Part shown: one piece after another, positions 27,872 to 38,000 of the stretch | Layout of the letters: each line of letters opens with the position of its first letter | Numbering within the stretch: position 1 is the first letter of the stretch | DNA from: JAJFUI01 sp039698035 | Lineage (GTDB): Bacteria; Planctomycetota; Planctomycetia; Pirellulales; Thermoguttaceae | Direction of reading: 5' to 3' | Assembly (NCBI GenBank): GCA_039698035.1 | Contig: JBDKSW010000007.1 | Coordinates: forward strand, 130,694-194,693 | DNA: 64,000 nt | Position numbers and translations under genes: made by a program | Notes under the pieces: generated by a model | Told to the model about the DNA's origin: nothing | Databases searched by the model: none | Seen by the model: only the letters and a program-made list of their open reading frames with translations

Positions 27872-27971
27872 GCCGACGTGTGGCCTCGTGTCGCGGACGC
27901 CGAGCCTAAGTTTGTGTGCAGCCGCGGCCGACGAAACACAAAAACGAGCGGACACAAAAGGAGTTAGTCCC

Positions 27972-30338
27972 GTGGACCAACCGCTTTCCCAGGAACTGCT
28001 GCGGAAGATGGACGCCTACTGGCGGGCGGCGAATTATCTGTCGGTCGGTCAGATCTATCTCCGCGACAATCCGCTGTTGAGAGAGCCGCTGCGGCCCGAA
28101 CACGTCAAGAGACGCTTGCTGGGGCATTTCGGCACCACGCCGGGACTGAACTTCATCTACGTTCATCTCAATCGGGCGATCAAGCAATACGGGCTCAACG
28201 CAATTTATATCACCGGTCCGGGACACGGAGCGCCGGGCATCGTGGCCAACACGTATCTGGAGGGGACCTACAGCGAGCTTTATCCCGACATTGCCCAGGA
28301 CGAGGAGGGGCTCAAGCGGTTCTGCACGCAGTTCTCGTTCCCTGGCGGAATTCCGAGCCATACCGCGCCCGAAACGCCCGGCTCGATCCACGAGGGCGGC
28401 GAGTTGGGCTACGCGCTCTCGCACGCCTACGGCGCCGTGTTCGACAACCCGGACCTGCTGGCCGTCTGCGTCGTCGGCGATGGCGAGGCCGAGACCGGGC
28501 CGCTGGCCACCAGTTGGCACTCGAACAAGTTCCTCAATCCGGCCTTCGACGGCGCGGTGCTGCCGATCCTGCACCTCAATGGTTACAAGATCGCCGGCCC
28601 GACGGTCCTCGCACGGATCAGCCACGAAGAGTTAGATGAGCTGTTTCGCGGTTACGGTTACGTGCCGCACTTCGTCGAAGGCGACCAGCCTGAGACGATG
28701 CACCCGCTCATGGCCTCGACGCTCGACCGCGTGCTGGCCGACATCCGCCAGATTCAGGAAGACGCCCGAACCGCCGGCGTTACCATGCGGCCGCGCTGGC
28801 CGATGATCGTGTTGCGGACGCCCAAGGGCTGGACCGGGCCCAAGGTCGTCGATGGGCAGCCGATCGAAGGCACGTTCCGTGCGCACCAGGTCCCGATGGG
28901 CGACATGGACAAGCCCGAACATCTCGAAATCCTCGAACAGTGGATGCGCGGTTACCGGCCCGAGGAGCTGTTCGACGACCGCGGCCGGCTGAAACGCGAA
29001 TTGGCCGAGCTGGCCCCGAAGGGCGACGCCCGGATGAGCGCCAATCCGCACTCGAACGGCGGGGTCCTGCTGCGCGACCTGCGGCTGCCCGACTTCCGCG
29101 ATTACGCGGTTGCCGTGCCCTCGCCCGGCGTCGTTAAGGCCGAGGCGACGCGCGTTCAGGGCGCGTTCATCCGCGACGTCGTCAAGCTGAACGCCGACGT
29201 CCGAAACTTCCGGATTTTCAGCCCCGACGAGACGGCTTCCAACCGCTGGAACCCGGTTTTCGAGGCGACCAATCGGCAGTTCGTCGGCCAGATATTGCCC
29301 AACGATGATCATGTCGGGCTCGAGGGCCGTGTGATGGAAATGCTCAGCGAGCACCAGTGCCAAGGCTGGCTCGAAGGCTACCTGCTCACCGGCCGCCACG
29401 GCTTCTTCTCATGCTACGAGGCGTTCATTCACATCGTCGATTCGATGTTCAACCAGCACGCGAAGTGGCTCAAGGGCATTCGCCGCATCGGCTGGCGGCG
29501 GCCCATCGCCTCGCTCAACTACCTGCTCACGTCGCACGTCTGGCGGCAAGACCACAACGGATTCAGTCATCAGGATCCTGGCTTCATCGACCATGTGGTC
29601 AACAAGAAGGCCGAGGTGATTCGCGTCTATCTGCCGCCCGACGCCAATACGCTGTTGAGCGTGACGGACCACTGCCTGCGAAGCCGCAATTATGTGAACG
29701 TGATCGTGGCCGGCAAGCAGGCCGAACACCAGTGGCTCGACATGGACGCCGCCGTCAAGCATTGCACGGCCGGCATCGGCATCTGGGCGTGGGCCAGCAG
29801 CGACGCCGGTGGCGATCCGGACGTGGTCATGGCCTGCTGCGGCGACGTGCCAACCCTGGAAACGTTGGCCGCCGTCGATCTGCTGCGGCACGTCGTTCCG
29901 GGGCTGAAGATTCGCGTGGTCAACGTCGTGGACCTGATGAAATTGCAGCCGGCCAGCGAACATCCGCATGGCCTGAGCGACGCCGACTTCGACATGTTGT
30001 TCACCAAGGACAAGCCGGTGGTTTTCGCGTTCCACGGCTATCCGTGGCTCATCCACCGCCTGACCTACCGCCGCACGAACCACAAAAACATCCACGTGCG
30101 CGGCTACAAGGAAGAAGGCACCACGACGACGCCGTTCGACATGGCCGTTCTCAACGACCTCGATCGTTTCCACCTGGCCAATGACGTAATCGATCGCACG
30201 ACGCAGCTAAGCTCGAAGGCGGCCTACGCGAAACAGGCGATCCGCGACAAGCTGATCGAGCACAAGCGGTACATTGTCTGCCACGGCGAGGACATGCCCG
30301 AGGTCCGCGACTGGCAGTGGAGTGGCTCGCGAGGATAA
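27972..30338 (+). CDS. xfp: phosphoketolase (xylulose-5-phosphate/fructose-6-phosphate)
   Basis: A 788-residue thiamine-diphosphate enzyme, the normal family length. It splits xylulose 5-phosphate (and often fructose 6-phosphate) with phosphate to acetyl phosphate plus glyceraldehyde 3-phosphate or erythrose 4-phosphate. Motifs include GPGHGAPG near residue 82, HTAPETPGSIHEGGELGY, and the diphosphate-binding GDGEAETGPLATSWHSNKF from 169. The C-terminus has the family's NHKNIHVRGYKEEGTTTTPFDM. The GTG start is fixed by AAAGGAG at 27957-27963, eight bases upstream; an open frame extends to 27843, across the promoter. It stands alone and divergent from metY. Confidence 0.95.
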   Translation: MDQPLSQELLRKMDAYWRAANYLSVGQIYLRDNPLLREPLRPEHVKRRLLGHFGTTPGLNFIYVHLNRAIKQYGLNAIYITGPGHGAPGIVANTYLEGTYSELYPDIAQDEEGLKRFCTQFSFPGGIPSHTAPETPGSIHEGGELGYALSHAYGAVFDNPDLLAVCVVGDGEAETGPLATSWHSNKFLNPAFDGAVLPILHLNGYKIAGPTVLARISHEELDELFRGYGYVPHFVEGDQPETMHPLMASTLDRVLADIRQIQEDARTAGVTMRPRWPMIVLRTPKGWTGPKVVDGQPIEGTFRAHQVPMGDMDKPEHLEILEQWMRGYRPEELFDDRGRLKRELAELAPKGDARMSANPHSNGGVLLRDLRLPDFRDYAVAVPSPGVVKAEATRVQGAFIRDVVKLNADVRNFRIFSPDETASNRWNPVFEATNRQFVGQILPNDDHVGLEGRVMEMLSEHQCQGWLEGYLLTGRHGFFSCYEAFIHIVDSMFNQHAKWLKGIRRIGWRRPIASLNYLLTSHVWRQDHNGFSHQDPGFIDHVVNKKAEVIRVYLPPDANTLLSVTDHCLRSRNYVNVIVAGKQAEHQWLDMDAAVKHCTAGIGIWAWASSDAGGDPDVVMACCGDVPTLETLAAVDLLRHVVPGLKIRVVNVVDLMKLQPASEHPHGLSDADFDMLFTKDKPVVFAFHGYPWLIHRLTYRRTNHKNIHVRGYKEEGTTTTPFDMAVLNDLDRFHLANDVIDRTTQLSSKAAYAKQAIRDKLIEHKRYIVCHGEDMPEVRDWQWSGSRG

Positions 30339-30390
30339 CGCTCGCGCGGCCGGAGAACGGCGATGACCGACCATCGCTCGGCATTTGCCC

Positions 30391-30414
30391 CCCCCGCTCG
30401 CTTCGAGCGAGGGG
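30391..30414. terminator. hairpin between convergent genes, possible bidirectional terminator
   Basis: CTCGCT/AGCGAG with a TCG loop, then CCC/GGG after a bulged G, between the convergent xfp and TPR genes. No T-run follows on either strand, so it may instead be a dispersed intergenic repeat. Confidence 0.35.
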
Positions 30415-30491
30415 TGGTTGCGAGGGCCGCCCAGCCAAATGACGCCACGCGTCGCATCCCGTTCGTATGACGGTCTCGAACGTCGGCGAAC

Positions 30492-32168
30492 CTAGCGTTC
30501 CGAGCTTCGCAGCTTTTCGATCACTTCCTTGCTCTTGCGAGCGTCCGCGTTATTCGGATCGATTTCGAGAATCTTGTCGAAGTCGGCGAGCGCCCGCTCG
30601 AGTTGGCCCTGCTTGTAGTAGACATAGCCGCGGTTGGCGTACGCCCCAAGGTACTTTGGATCCAGTCGAATCGCTTGGCTATAGTTTGCCAGGGCACTCT
30701 CCATGTCATCTTTCTGTCGATAGGCCAGACCGCGGTTGTAGTAGATCTCGGCGAACCGCGGATAGAGTTCCAACGCCTTGTCGTACTCGGCGATGGCCTT
30801 GTCCAACTCGTTCGCGCGGTGCAGGGTCGTGCCGTTCTTGGAATGCTCCAGGGCACCTGTCTTCGCCGCTTGCAGGGCGCCCTCGAGCTGATCGACCGCT
30901 TGCGCCCGCTGGGCTCGCGAATCGGCGGAACCCCAGTCTTTGTAGGCTTCGGACGTTCGCGGATCGAGCCGAATCACCTCGCGGTAATCGGCCAGAGCGG
31001 CCGCCGTCTGGTTGCGGGCCAGTCGGGCCATGGCACGATGGAAACGGGCCTCGCCAAAACCTGGATCCAGCTTGATCGCTTCGTCGTAATCGGCCAATGC
31101 CCGATCCAAATCGCCTTTCAGCACATAGACATCGCCACGCAGGAGCCGCGCTTCACAGTCATCGGGATTTTGGGTGACGGCCTGGTCCAGGTCGGCAAGC
31201 CCCTTGGCGAAGTCGCCTTTCCGAGCCAGCACGTACCCACGTTCGCGATACACTTCGGTGAACTTCGGTTCCATCGCAAGCACGTCGGCGAAGTCGGCGA
31301 GCGCCCGATCCCAATCGCCCTTCTTGCGATAGACGAAACCGCGGGTGAAACGATAGGAAGGATCCTTCGGCGACAATTTCGCCGCCAGCTTGACCGCCTG
31401 CTCCATGTCGGCGAGCGCGGCGTCGAAATCGCCCTTCATCAGCCGGGCGTGGCCCCGTTCGCACCAATTGTCCGGGCCCTCGGGATCCAGTTCGGTCGCT
31501 CGGCCATAGTCGGCGATTGCCCGATCCCATTCGCCCATCTCGAAATAGGTCTTGCCGCGGCTGGTGTACGAGGCGGCGTCTTTCGGCGAGAGCCGAACGG
31601 CAATGTCCAGATCGTTCAGCGCACGGTCGAGGTCGCCCACCATCATGAGGTTGTAGCCGCGATCACGGTAGGCCTCGGCATAGTTCGGCTCCAGCCGAAT
31701 CGCGTCGCCATAGTCGTTCACGGCCTTCTCGTACTCGTGCTTTGAAAAATGCGCGTAGCCACGATTGAAATACGACCGGGCGCCGTCGGGCACCAGCTTG
31801 ATGGCCATGTCCAGGTCGGCGATGCCCCGGTCCACGTCGCCAAGCATCACCAAGGCCAGCCCGCGATCGCAATACGCGTCGGCAAACTTCGGATCGAGCT
31901 CGATCGCCTTGTTGAACAGCAATATCGCGCCCTCGGCATCGTCTTTCTGCAGGGCCTCGGCTCCCTTCTGATAGGCCTGAGCCGCTGGAGAGATGTCCTT
32001 GGCCTGGTCGCCCGGAACGCTGTGGCCCGACCGTTCAACTGCCCGATCGCGCGGGCTGCGTCCGACCGCCGGCCCCTGAGCAACGGCCACGGCGGCCAGC
32101 ACCAGTCCGAAAACCATCGCGAAGCCAAGGGGCAAAGAGCCCGTAAGCAACGAGTTGCGTCGATCCAT
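30492..32168 (-). CDS. secreted or membrane-anchored TPR protein
   Basis: A 558-residue protein with a signal-type N-terminal helix (LPLGFAMVFGLVLAAVAVAQG) followed by about 14 tandem tetratricopeptide repeats of 34 residues, nearly uninterrupted from residue 60 to the end. Repeat units are very regular, for example AIELDPKFADAYCDRGLA and AIRLDPKYLGAYANRGYV. TPR arrays bind other proteins; no catalytic domain is present. The ATG at 32168 has AAGGA eight bases upstream. It converges on xfp and diverges from the metallopeptidase gene. The partner is unknown. Confidence 0.88.
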   Translation of the reverse strand: MDRRNSLLTGSLPLGFAMVFGLVLAAVAVAQGPAVGRSPRDRAVERSGHSVPGDQAKDISPAAQAYQKGAEALQKDDAEGAILLFNKAIELDPKFADAYCDRGLALVMLGDVDRGIADLDMAIKLVPDGARSYFNRGYAHFSKHEYEKAVNDYGDAIRLEPNYAEAYRDRGYNLMMVGDLDRALNDLDIAVRLSPKDAASYTSRGKTYFEMGEWDRAIADYGRATELDPEGPDNWCERGHARLMKGDFDAALADMEQAVKLAAKLSPKDPSYRFTRGFVYRKKGDWDRALADFADVLAMEPKFTEVYRERGYVLARKGDFAKGLADLDQAVTQNPDDCEARLLRGDVYVLKGDLDRALADYDEAIKLDPGFGEARFHRAMARLARNQTAAALADYREVIRLDPRTSEAYKDWGSADSRAQRAQAVDQLEGALQAAKTGALEHSKNGTTLHRANELDKAIAEYDKALELYPRFAEIYYNRGLAYRQKDDMESALANYSQAIRLDPKYLGAYANRGYVYYKQGQLERALADFDKILEIDPNNADARKSKEVIEKLRSSER

Positions 32169-32572
32169 GATGTTCTTCCTTGAAAGCGGAGAATACAAGC
32201 AGCCGCCAGTTTACCGACTGGCCAAAATGTCGCAAGAGCAGCTCCAGACCCTTGGGATGCCGACCTTGCCACGATTCCCTGTGTCATTTGCAGCATTGGC
32301 CAGGAGGCGTTGCCTCCAAACGCCATCATTCGCAGCCACGCATTGGCATGGCATTTTCCTTGTGGTCGCCCGCGAGGTATACTCCACAGATAGCGGGGGC
32401 GTCCGAGATGCCGAGTCCCGGTAGCCGATCCGTGCGAGGTTGTTGCACGATTTGCTGACCCAACACGGTTTCTGCGGTATTGCGACCCGAAACACAACGA
32501 CCGAGTCGTTGGCGGGCCACGGACTGTGTGAGCCGCAGCCGTTCCCGAGCCTTTTTCCGCCAAGGGCCGTCC
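32169..32572. other. intergenic region between divergent genes
   Basis: A 404-base gap between the divergent TPR and metallopeptidase genes. A TATACT hexamer at 32378-32383 could be a -10 element for the rightward gene, but no good -35 is placed with it. No gene is seen. Confidence 0.4.
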
Positions 32573-33886
32573 ATGCGAAGGATGCTGCGAAGATCGCTCG
32601 CGAGTGCTTTGATGACGTTGATGGTCGGAATGGCTGCAACGGCCGACGCGACCGACGACGCGCGCACCGCCGCCCTGGGTATTCGCAAATTGTCCAGCAA
32701 GCGGCTGACGCTTTATACCGACGTGGCCGACGCCGAAGTCGATCAACTGCCGGCCGCCTTCGATCAGGCGTTTCCGCAGTGGTGTCGTTACTTTGGCGTC
32801 GATGCAAGCAAGCTGGCCGACTGGCGCCTGACGGCTTGTCTGATGAAGGCCCGATCGCCGTTCGTCACGGCCGGGCTGCTGCCGTCGGAAGTGCCTGTGC
32901 CGGAGGGCCGCGGCTACACGCGGTTCGACACGTTTTGGCTCGACGACCAGCCGAGCGACTGGTATCGCCGCGAACTGCTGCTTCACGAAGGGACGCATGG
33001 GTTCATGTACACGGTGCTGGGCGATTGCGGCCCGCCCTGGTACATGGAGGGCATGGCCGAGTATCTCGGCACACACCGATGGGAACAGGGGCGGCTGACG
33101 CTGGGCTACATGCCACGCAGCCGCGACGAGTCGCCGCGTTGGGGCCGCGTGCCCACGATTCAGCGTCTTGTCGAGCGGAATCAGATGGCGTCACTCGACT
33201 CGATCATTCGCTACGAGACCACGGCACATCGACAGCCCGAGGCCTACGCCTGGTGTTGGGCCGTTGCCACCTTGCTGGATCGCCATCCGCGCTATCAGCA
33301 GCGTTTTCGGAAGTTGACGCAACAGGTGGGGCAACCCGATTTCAACGAGCAGTTCCACCGTCTTTTCCAAGCCGATTGGCAGGAGCTGTGCGAAGAGTGG
33401 CAATTGATGGCTTTTGGCATGGAATACGGTTATGACGTGGTCCGCTCGGCGGTTGACTTCAGGCCGGCAACGGTCTCGCCACGTTCCGTGCGAGGGCCGG
33501 GGGCCGATCCGGACGATCCGGTTCACGTCGCTGCCGACCGCGGTTGGCAGAACTCGGGCCTGCGGCTCGAAGCTGGCAGCCGCTATCGCTTGACTGCCGC
33601 AGGCCGGTATCAGGTTGCCAAGGAGCCAAAAATCTGGTGGTGCGAGCCGGGCGGCGTCTCGATCCGCTACTATCATGGCCAGCCGCTCGGCATCCTGCTG
33701 GCGGCCGTTCGCCCTGACCATCCGCCGCACGACAGCCCGTCGGCCTTGCTTCGTCCGACCGTCGTGGGGCTCGGCACGACGCTTGCGCCAACCGAGTCCG
33801 GCACACTCTTTCTGAAGATCAACGACTCGGCCGGAGAACTGGACGACAACGCCGGCGAGTTAACCGTTCGCGTCGAGAAAGAATAG
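32573..33886 (+). CDS. secreted zinc metallopeptidase-like protein with PA-I lectin-like C-terminal domain
   Basis: A 437-residue protein with a signal peptide (ends ATADATDD). A gluzincin-type site is visible: HEGTH at 138-142 and the downstream Glu in WYMEGMAEYLG, as in peptidase-MA/DUF1570 proteins of planctomycetes. The C-terminal 120 residues (GWQNSGLRLEAGSRYRLTAA ... PLGILLAAV ... LKINDSAGELDDNAGELTV) follow the pattern of PA-I (LecA)-like galactose-binding domains, ending in the Asp/Asn calcium-site stretch. The ATG at 32573 has AAGGG six bases upstream. Probably a cell-surface hydrolase that attaches to carbohydrate; both roles are inferred from motifs. Confidence 0.75.
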   Translation: MRRMLRRSLASALMTLMVGMAATADATDDARTAALGIRKLSSKRLTLYTDVADAEVDQLPAAFDQAFPQWCRYFGVDASKLADWRLTACLMKARSPFVTAGLLPSEVPVPEGRGYTRFDTFWLDDQPSDWYRRELLLHEGTHGFMYTVLGDCGPPWYMEGMAEYLGTHRWEQGRLTLGYMPRSRDESPRWGRVPTIQRLVERNQMASLDSIIRYETTAHRQPEAYAWCWAVATLLDRHPRYQQRFRKLTQQVGQPDFNEQFHRLFQADWQELCEEWQLMAFGMEYGYDVVRSAVDFRPATVSPRSVRGPGADPDDPVHVAADRGWQNSGLRLEAGSRYRLTAAGRYQVAKEPKIWWCEPGGVSIRYYHGQPLGILLAAVRPDHPPHDSPSALLRPTVVGLGTTLAPTESGTLFLKINDSAGELDDNAGELTVRVEKE

Positions 33887-33992
33887 GGAAGCCAGGAGGA
33901 CGCCGATCGGTTCGGGACGTGGGCCGTTCCGCGATGACGCCGTGGCCCCTTCTGCCGCCGACGGGGCCGTGGTATCCTGGAACGTCTAACGC

Positions 33993-35015
33993 ATGGCAAG
34001 TTGTGCCGCTCGCAAAGCCCAGTCTGACGATATGCCCGACGCATCCAACACGGTTGACTTGTCCCGGTCCGAACCGCAACGTCGCGTGACCCTCCCGGTC
34101 GTCCTTTTTCTGGCGACGTGCGCTTCGACGTTTTGGGTGGGCTCTGCGGCTTGGCATCCCATGGTGCATCTTGGCAATATGTACCGGATGTACCGCGTGC
34201 TGGCCGACAATTTGCCCCAAGGCTCGCCGACGGCCGCCTTGCGTCAGGCCCTGGCGGTCGGTTTTGGCCAAGTCGATTGGCGTCAAGGGCTGTTCTACAT
34301 GGGCCTGGTGTTGGCCATCTTGCTCATGCACGAGATGGGCCACTTTCTGATGACGCTCCGGCATCGTATCCCGGCGAGCCTGCCCTATTTCATCCCGCTT
34401 CCGATCGTGCCGTTTGGGACCTTGGGCGCTATCATCGGCATGGACGGCGCGCAGGCCAATCGTCGCAAGCTGTTCGACATGGGCGTTGCGGGACCGTTGG
34501 CCGGACTGGCCGTCACCGTGCCGGTGCTCTGGATTGGCGTCCGCATGCTTCAGCCAACGGCACCGGCGCCGGGCGAGCTGGTCTTCCACAACTCGCTGAT
34601 CGTGCAGTCTTTGATCACCTGGCTGCGGCCGGACTATCCGACGCCAGGCTTCATCTGCTTGAACCAGTTCAACGCCTTTCTGATGGCCGGATGGGTTGGC
34701 GTGCTTGTGACGGGGCTGAACATGCTGCCGATCAGTCAGTTCGACGGCGGCCACGTGGCCTACGCACTGTTGGGCCGTCGCGCCCACATACTCGCTCGCG
34801 GGTTGATCGTGGGCGGCATCGTCGCAATGGTCTACTGGGACAAGTATTTCTGGTTTCTCATGCTGCTGCTGGTCGTCTTGCTAGGCCCCGATCATCCGCC
34901 GACCGCGGACGATCGCGCTCGGCTCGGTTGGCCGAGGCTGTTGATCGGCTGGGCCTCGCTTCTGATTCCAATCCTCTGCTTCCCGCTCCTCGGAATCACG
35001 CCAGCGGGCCGCTAG
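33993..35015 (+). CDS. site-2 protease family (M50) membrane metalloprotease
   Basis: A 340-residue polytopic protein. The zinc site HEMGH (113-117) lies in a membrane helix, and the third ligand and motif NMLPISQFDGGHVAYAL lies near residue 240. Between them GVAGPLAGLAV is typical for the family. Site-2 proteases cut membrane-spanning substrates such as anti-sigma factors. The first ATG (33993) and one at 34032 are both possible and neither has a clear ribosome site. Its stop codon shares a CTAG with the stop of the convergent uvrA gene. Confidence 0.88.
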   Translation: MASCAARKAQSDDMPDASNTVDLSRSEPQRRVTLPVVLFLATCASTFWVGSAAWHPMVHLGNMYRMYRVLADNLPQGSPTAALRQALAVGFGQVDWRQGLFYMGLVLAILLMHEMGHFLMTLRHRIPASLPYFIPLPIVPFGTLGAIIGMDGAQANRRKLFDMGVAGPLAGLAVTVPVLWIGVRMLQPTAPAPGELVFHNSLIVQSLITWLRPDYPTPGFICLNQFNAFLMAGWVGVLVTGLNMLPISQFDGGHVAYALLGRRAHILARGLIVGGIVAMVYWDKYFWFLMLLLVVLLGPDHPPTADDRARLGWPRLLIGWASLLIPILCFPLLGITPAGR

Positions 35016-38000
35016 GAAGAAGACCGCGAAGCCAAGTGCGACTTCAGCAGCTCGCGAAGGTCGCCCCCGGCCAGATCGTCCTTGGTGCAGAACTTCAGCA
35101 GAATTGTGTCGCTGTCCGGGTGGCTGGCGTCCAGTTCCGGATCATGGCCAATGTCGGTGATCTGGCCCAAGGTGAACCGGCCCTTCGGACCCGTCAGATG
35201 CAAATATACCGCGTCGAGTTTCTTCGTCTGGATGGCCGCCCAGGGATGTTGTTGGCCGGGCAGACAGACCGGCACAACCTGTTTGTGCCCCCAGTCGAAC
35301 GTGGCGTTCGGCGCGAGTTCTTTCAACAAGGCCAGCAGCTTTTCGAGAACGCCGACTTCCCACCGAACGGTCTTGCCCAGCGGGAAACCACGATGTGCCA
35401 TGTGCCAGACGCGGCCTAGCTGCTTCCAGGGCTGCAAAATATTCGATTTTGCCTGAACCTTCTCTCGGAACTTGCCAAAGCCGGCGATCGCGCGGTCCAC
35501 GAATTCCCAGAACTCGTTGCGGTCGATCTCCTGATATGCGTGAACCCGCAGTTCGATCTCTTGCCAGGGGCCGCGGAGATTCTTGCACCGCACGCGCGAC
35601 TCGGTGCCGTAAAGCGGCAGCTCGGGCATGTCGTTGAGCGGTTTCAAATCGAGCGTTGCGATCAGCTCCTCGCGTTTGAACGTGTTTCGGGCCGTGCGAA
35701 ACTTCATCTTGAGCAGCCACTCCTCGCCCGTGATGGCGTGGAAAAACCAGCCGTCCGACTTCTTCGCCGCGCGAATCTCGACGACACTTCGCTCGTTCCA
35801 ATCCGTCTCGGCGAACAAGTCCGAGGTCTCTTGAATGCGGTCAATCACCGCGGCCAAGATTCGACCGTCCCAGCGGCATGGATTGCCGCTTCGGCCGACG
35901 CGCTGCTCGGTGTGCCAGCGACGGCCGTCCAATTCCCAGGGCATCCGAGCGTCACCGCCCACGTCGTTGATGTCCCGATCGCCTGCCTGCCTGGCGGCCT
36001 CGGCGGCAAAGTCGAACGGCTTCCGCTCGGCGAGCGGCCCGGCCGCCAGCGTGGGCGCCAGCGCGACGGCCGTGTGGCTTTTGCCGGCTTCGCCGGAGGC
36101 CACAATGTCTTCCGGCGTTCCGGCGGCCACCACATGCCCGCCGTCTTCGCCAGCCTCGGGGCCCAAATCGATCACCCAGTCGGCCGTCTTGATCACGTCC
36201 AGGTTGTGCTCGATGACGACCACCGTGTTGCCGAGATCGACGAGCCGGTTCAACACGTCCAGCAGCTTGGCCAGATCGTCGAAGTGGAGCCCCGTGGTCG
36301 GCTCGTCCAGCAGGTAGAGCGTTCGTCCCGTGTCGGGTCGCGACAGCTCGGCGGCCAGCTTCACGCGCTGCGCCTCGCCGCCGGAGAGCGTCGGCGCCGA
36401 TTGGCCGAGTGTGAGATAGTCGAGGCCCACGTCGCAGAGCGTTTGCAGTGGGCGGCGAATCTTCGGAATGTTCTCAAACAGCTTGACCGCCTCGCCGCAC
36501 GACATGTCGAGCACGTCGGCAATCGACTTTCCGTGATAGTGGACGGCCAAGGTTTCAGGATTGTAGCGATGGCCGCGACACGTGTCGCATTCGAGCCAAA
36601 CGTCCGGCAAAAAGTGCATCTCGACACGAAGCTGTCCATTGCCTTCGCACTTTTCGCACCGGCCGCCCGGCACGTTGAAACTGAATCGCCGCGGCGTGAA
36701 GCCACGGAGCTTGGCCTCTGGCAGTTGCGCGTAGAGCGAGCGAATCAGATCGAAAACGCCGGTAAACGTGGCCGGGTTCGACGAGGGCGTCTGTCCCAGC
36801 GGCTGCTGATCGACCCGAATCACCTTGTTGATCAGTTGGATGCCGTGGATGGCGTCGTGGGCGCCCGGCGCGATCTTCGCCCGGTGAAGCGTTCTGGCCA
36901 ACGACGCGAACAACACGTCCTCGATCAAGGAGCTTTTGCCGCTTCCGCTGACACCGGTCACGGCCGTCAGCGTTCCCAGCGGAATCCGCACGTCGATGTT
37001 TTTCAGGTTGTGATGCCGCGCGCCGAGGATTTCCAGCCAACCGCCGGGCGCCACGTGGGGAGAGGGAAGCGTGGAGACGGGAGAGACGCGATCGGCAGGC
37101 GTTTTGCCGCCTCGTGTCTTGGACCGCTTTGCTTGTCGGCCAACGCCCTTTTCTTCCTCCGCCTTCTCCACTCCCCGGATCCGCCGATTCGTCGGCACAG
37201 CGATCGCTTTTTTGCCGGACAGATAGGGGCCGGTGACCGACCCGCGTTGTCGGGCAACCTCGGACGGCGTGCCGGCGGCAACCACCTGTCCGCCGTGACG
37301 GCCGGCGGCCGGGCCGAAATCCAGCAGTTGGTCGGCGTGTCGGACGACCTCCCGGTCGTGTTCGACGACGAGCAGCGTGTTGCCCAGGTCGCGGAGCTTG
37401 TCAAACGCCTTGATCAGGCGGTGGTTGTCGCGAGGGTGCAGCCCAATCGTTGGCTCGTCGAGGACGTAAAGCACGCCACAGAGGCCGCTGCCGACCTGCG
37501 AGGCCAGTCGAATCCGCTGCATTTCACCGCCGGAGAGGGTCGCGGCCGGCCGCGCCAAGGTCAGATACTCCAGCCCCACATCGACGAGGAACCGCACGCG
37601 ATTGCGAACCTCACGGCTCACCTCGCCGGCAATCTTCCGCTCGCGGTCGGTTTGCTTCCAGGCTTCAAACAGTTCCAACAATCGGCCCAGCGGCAGCCGG
37701 CACAGCTCATCCATGGTCCGGCCGGACGAGTCCTCGCCCAGCCAAAGTCGCACGGACGCCGCATCGTCACGCAGACGGCTGCCGTAGCACACCGAGCAAT
37801 CGACCTCATCGACGAGGTTTTCCAGCCGCATGCGGAACGATGGCGAAATGCGGCTCGCCTCTTCCAGGGCCGGATAAAGGCCCTTGAATTGGAACCGCAA
37901 CGAACCGGCCGCCGAACAGCCATCCGCAGGCACCTCGAACCATTGCTGGTCCGTCCCGTGGAAGATCAGTCGGCGATGGCGGCCGCCGAGTTGCTCGAAA

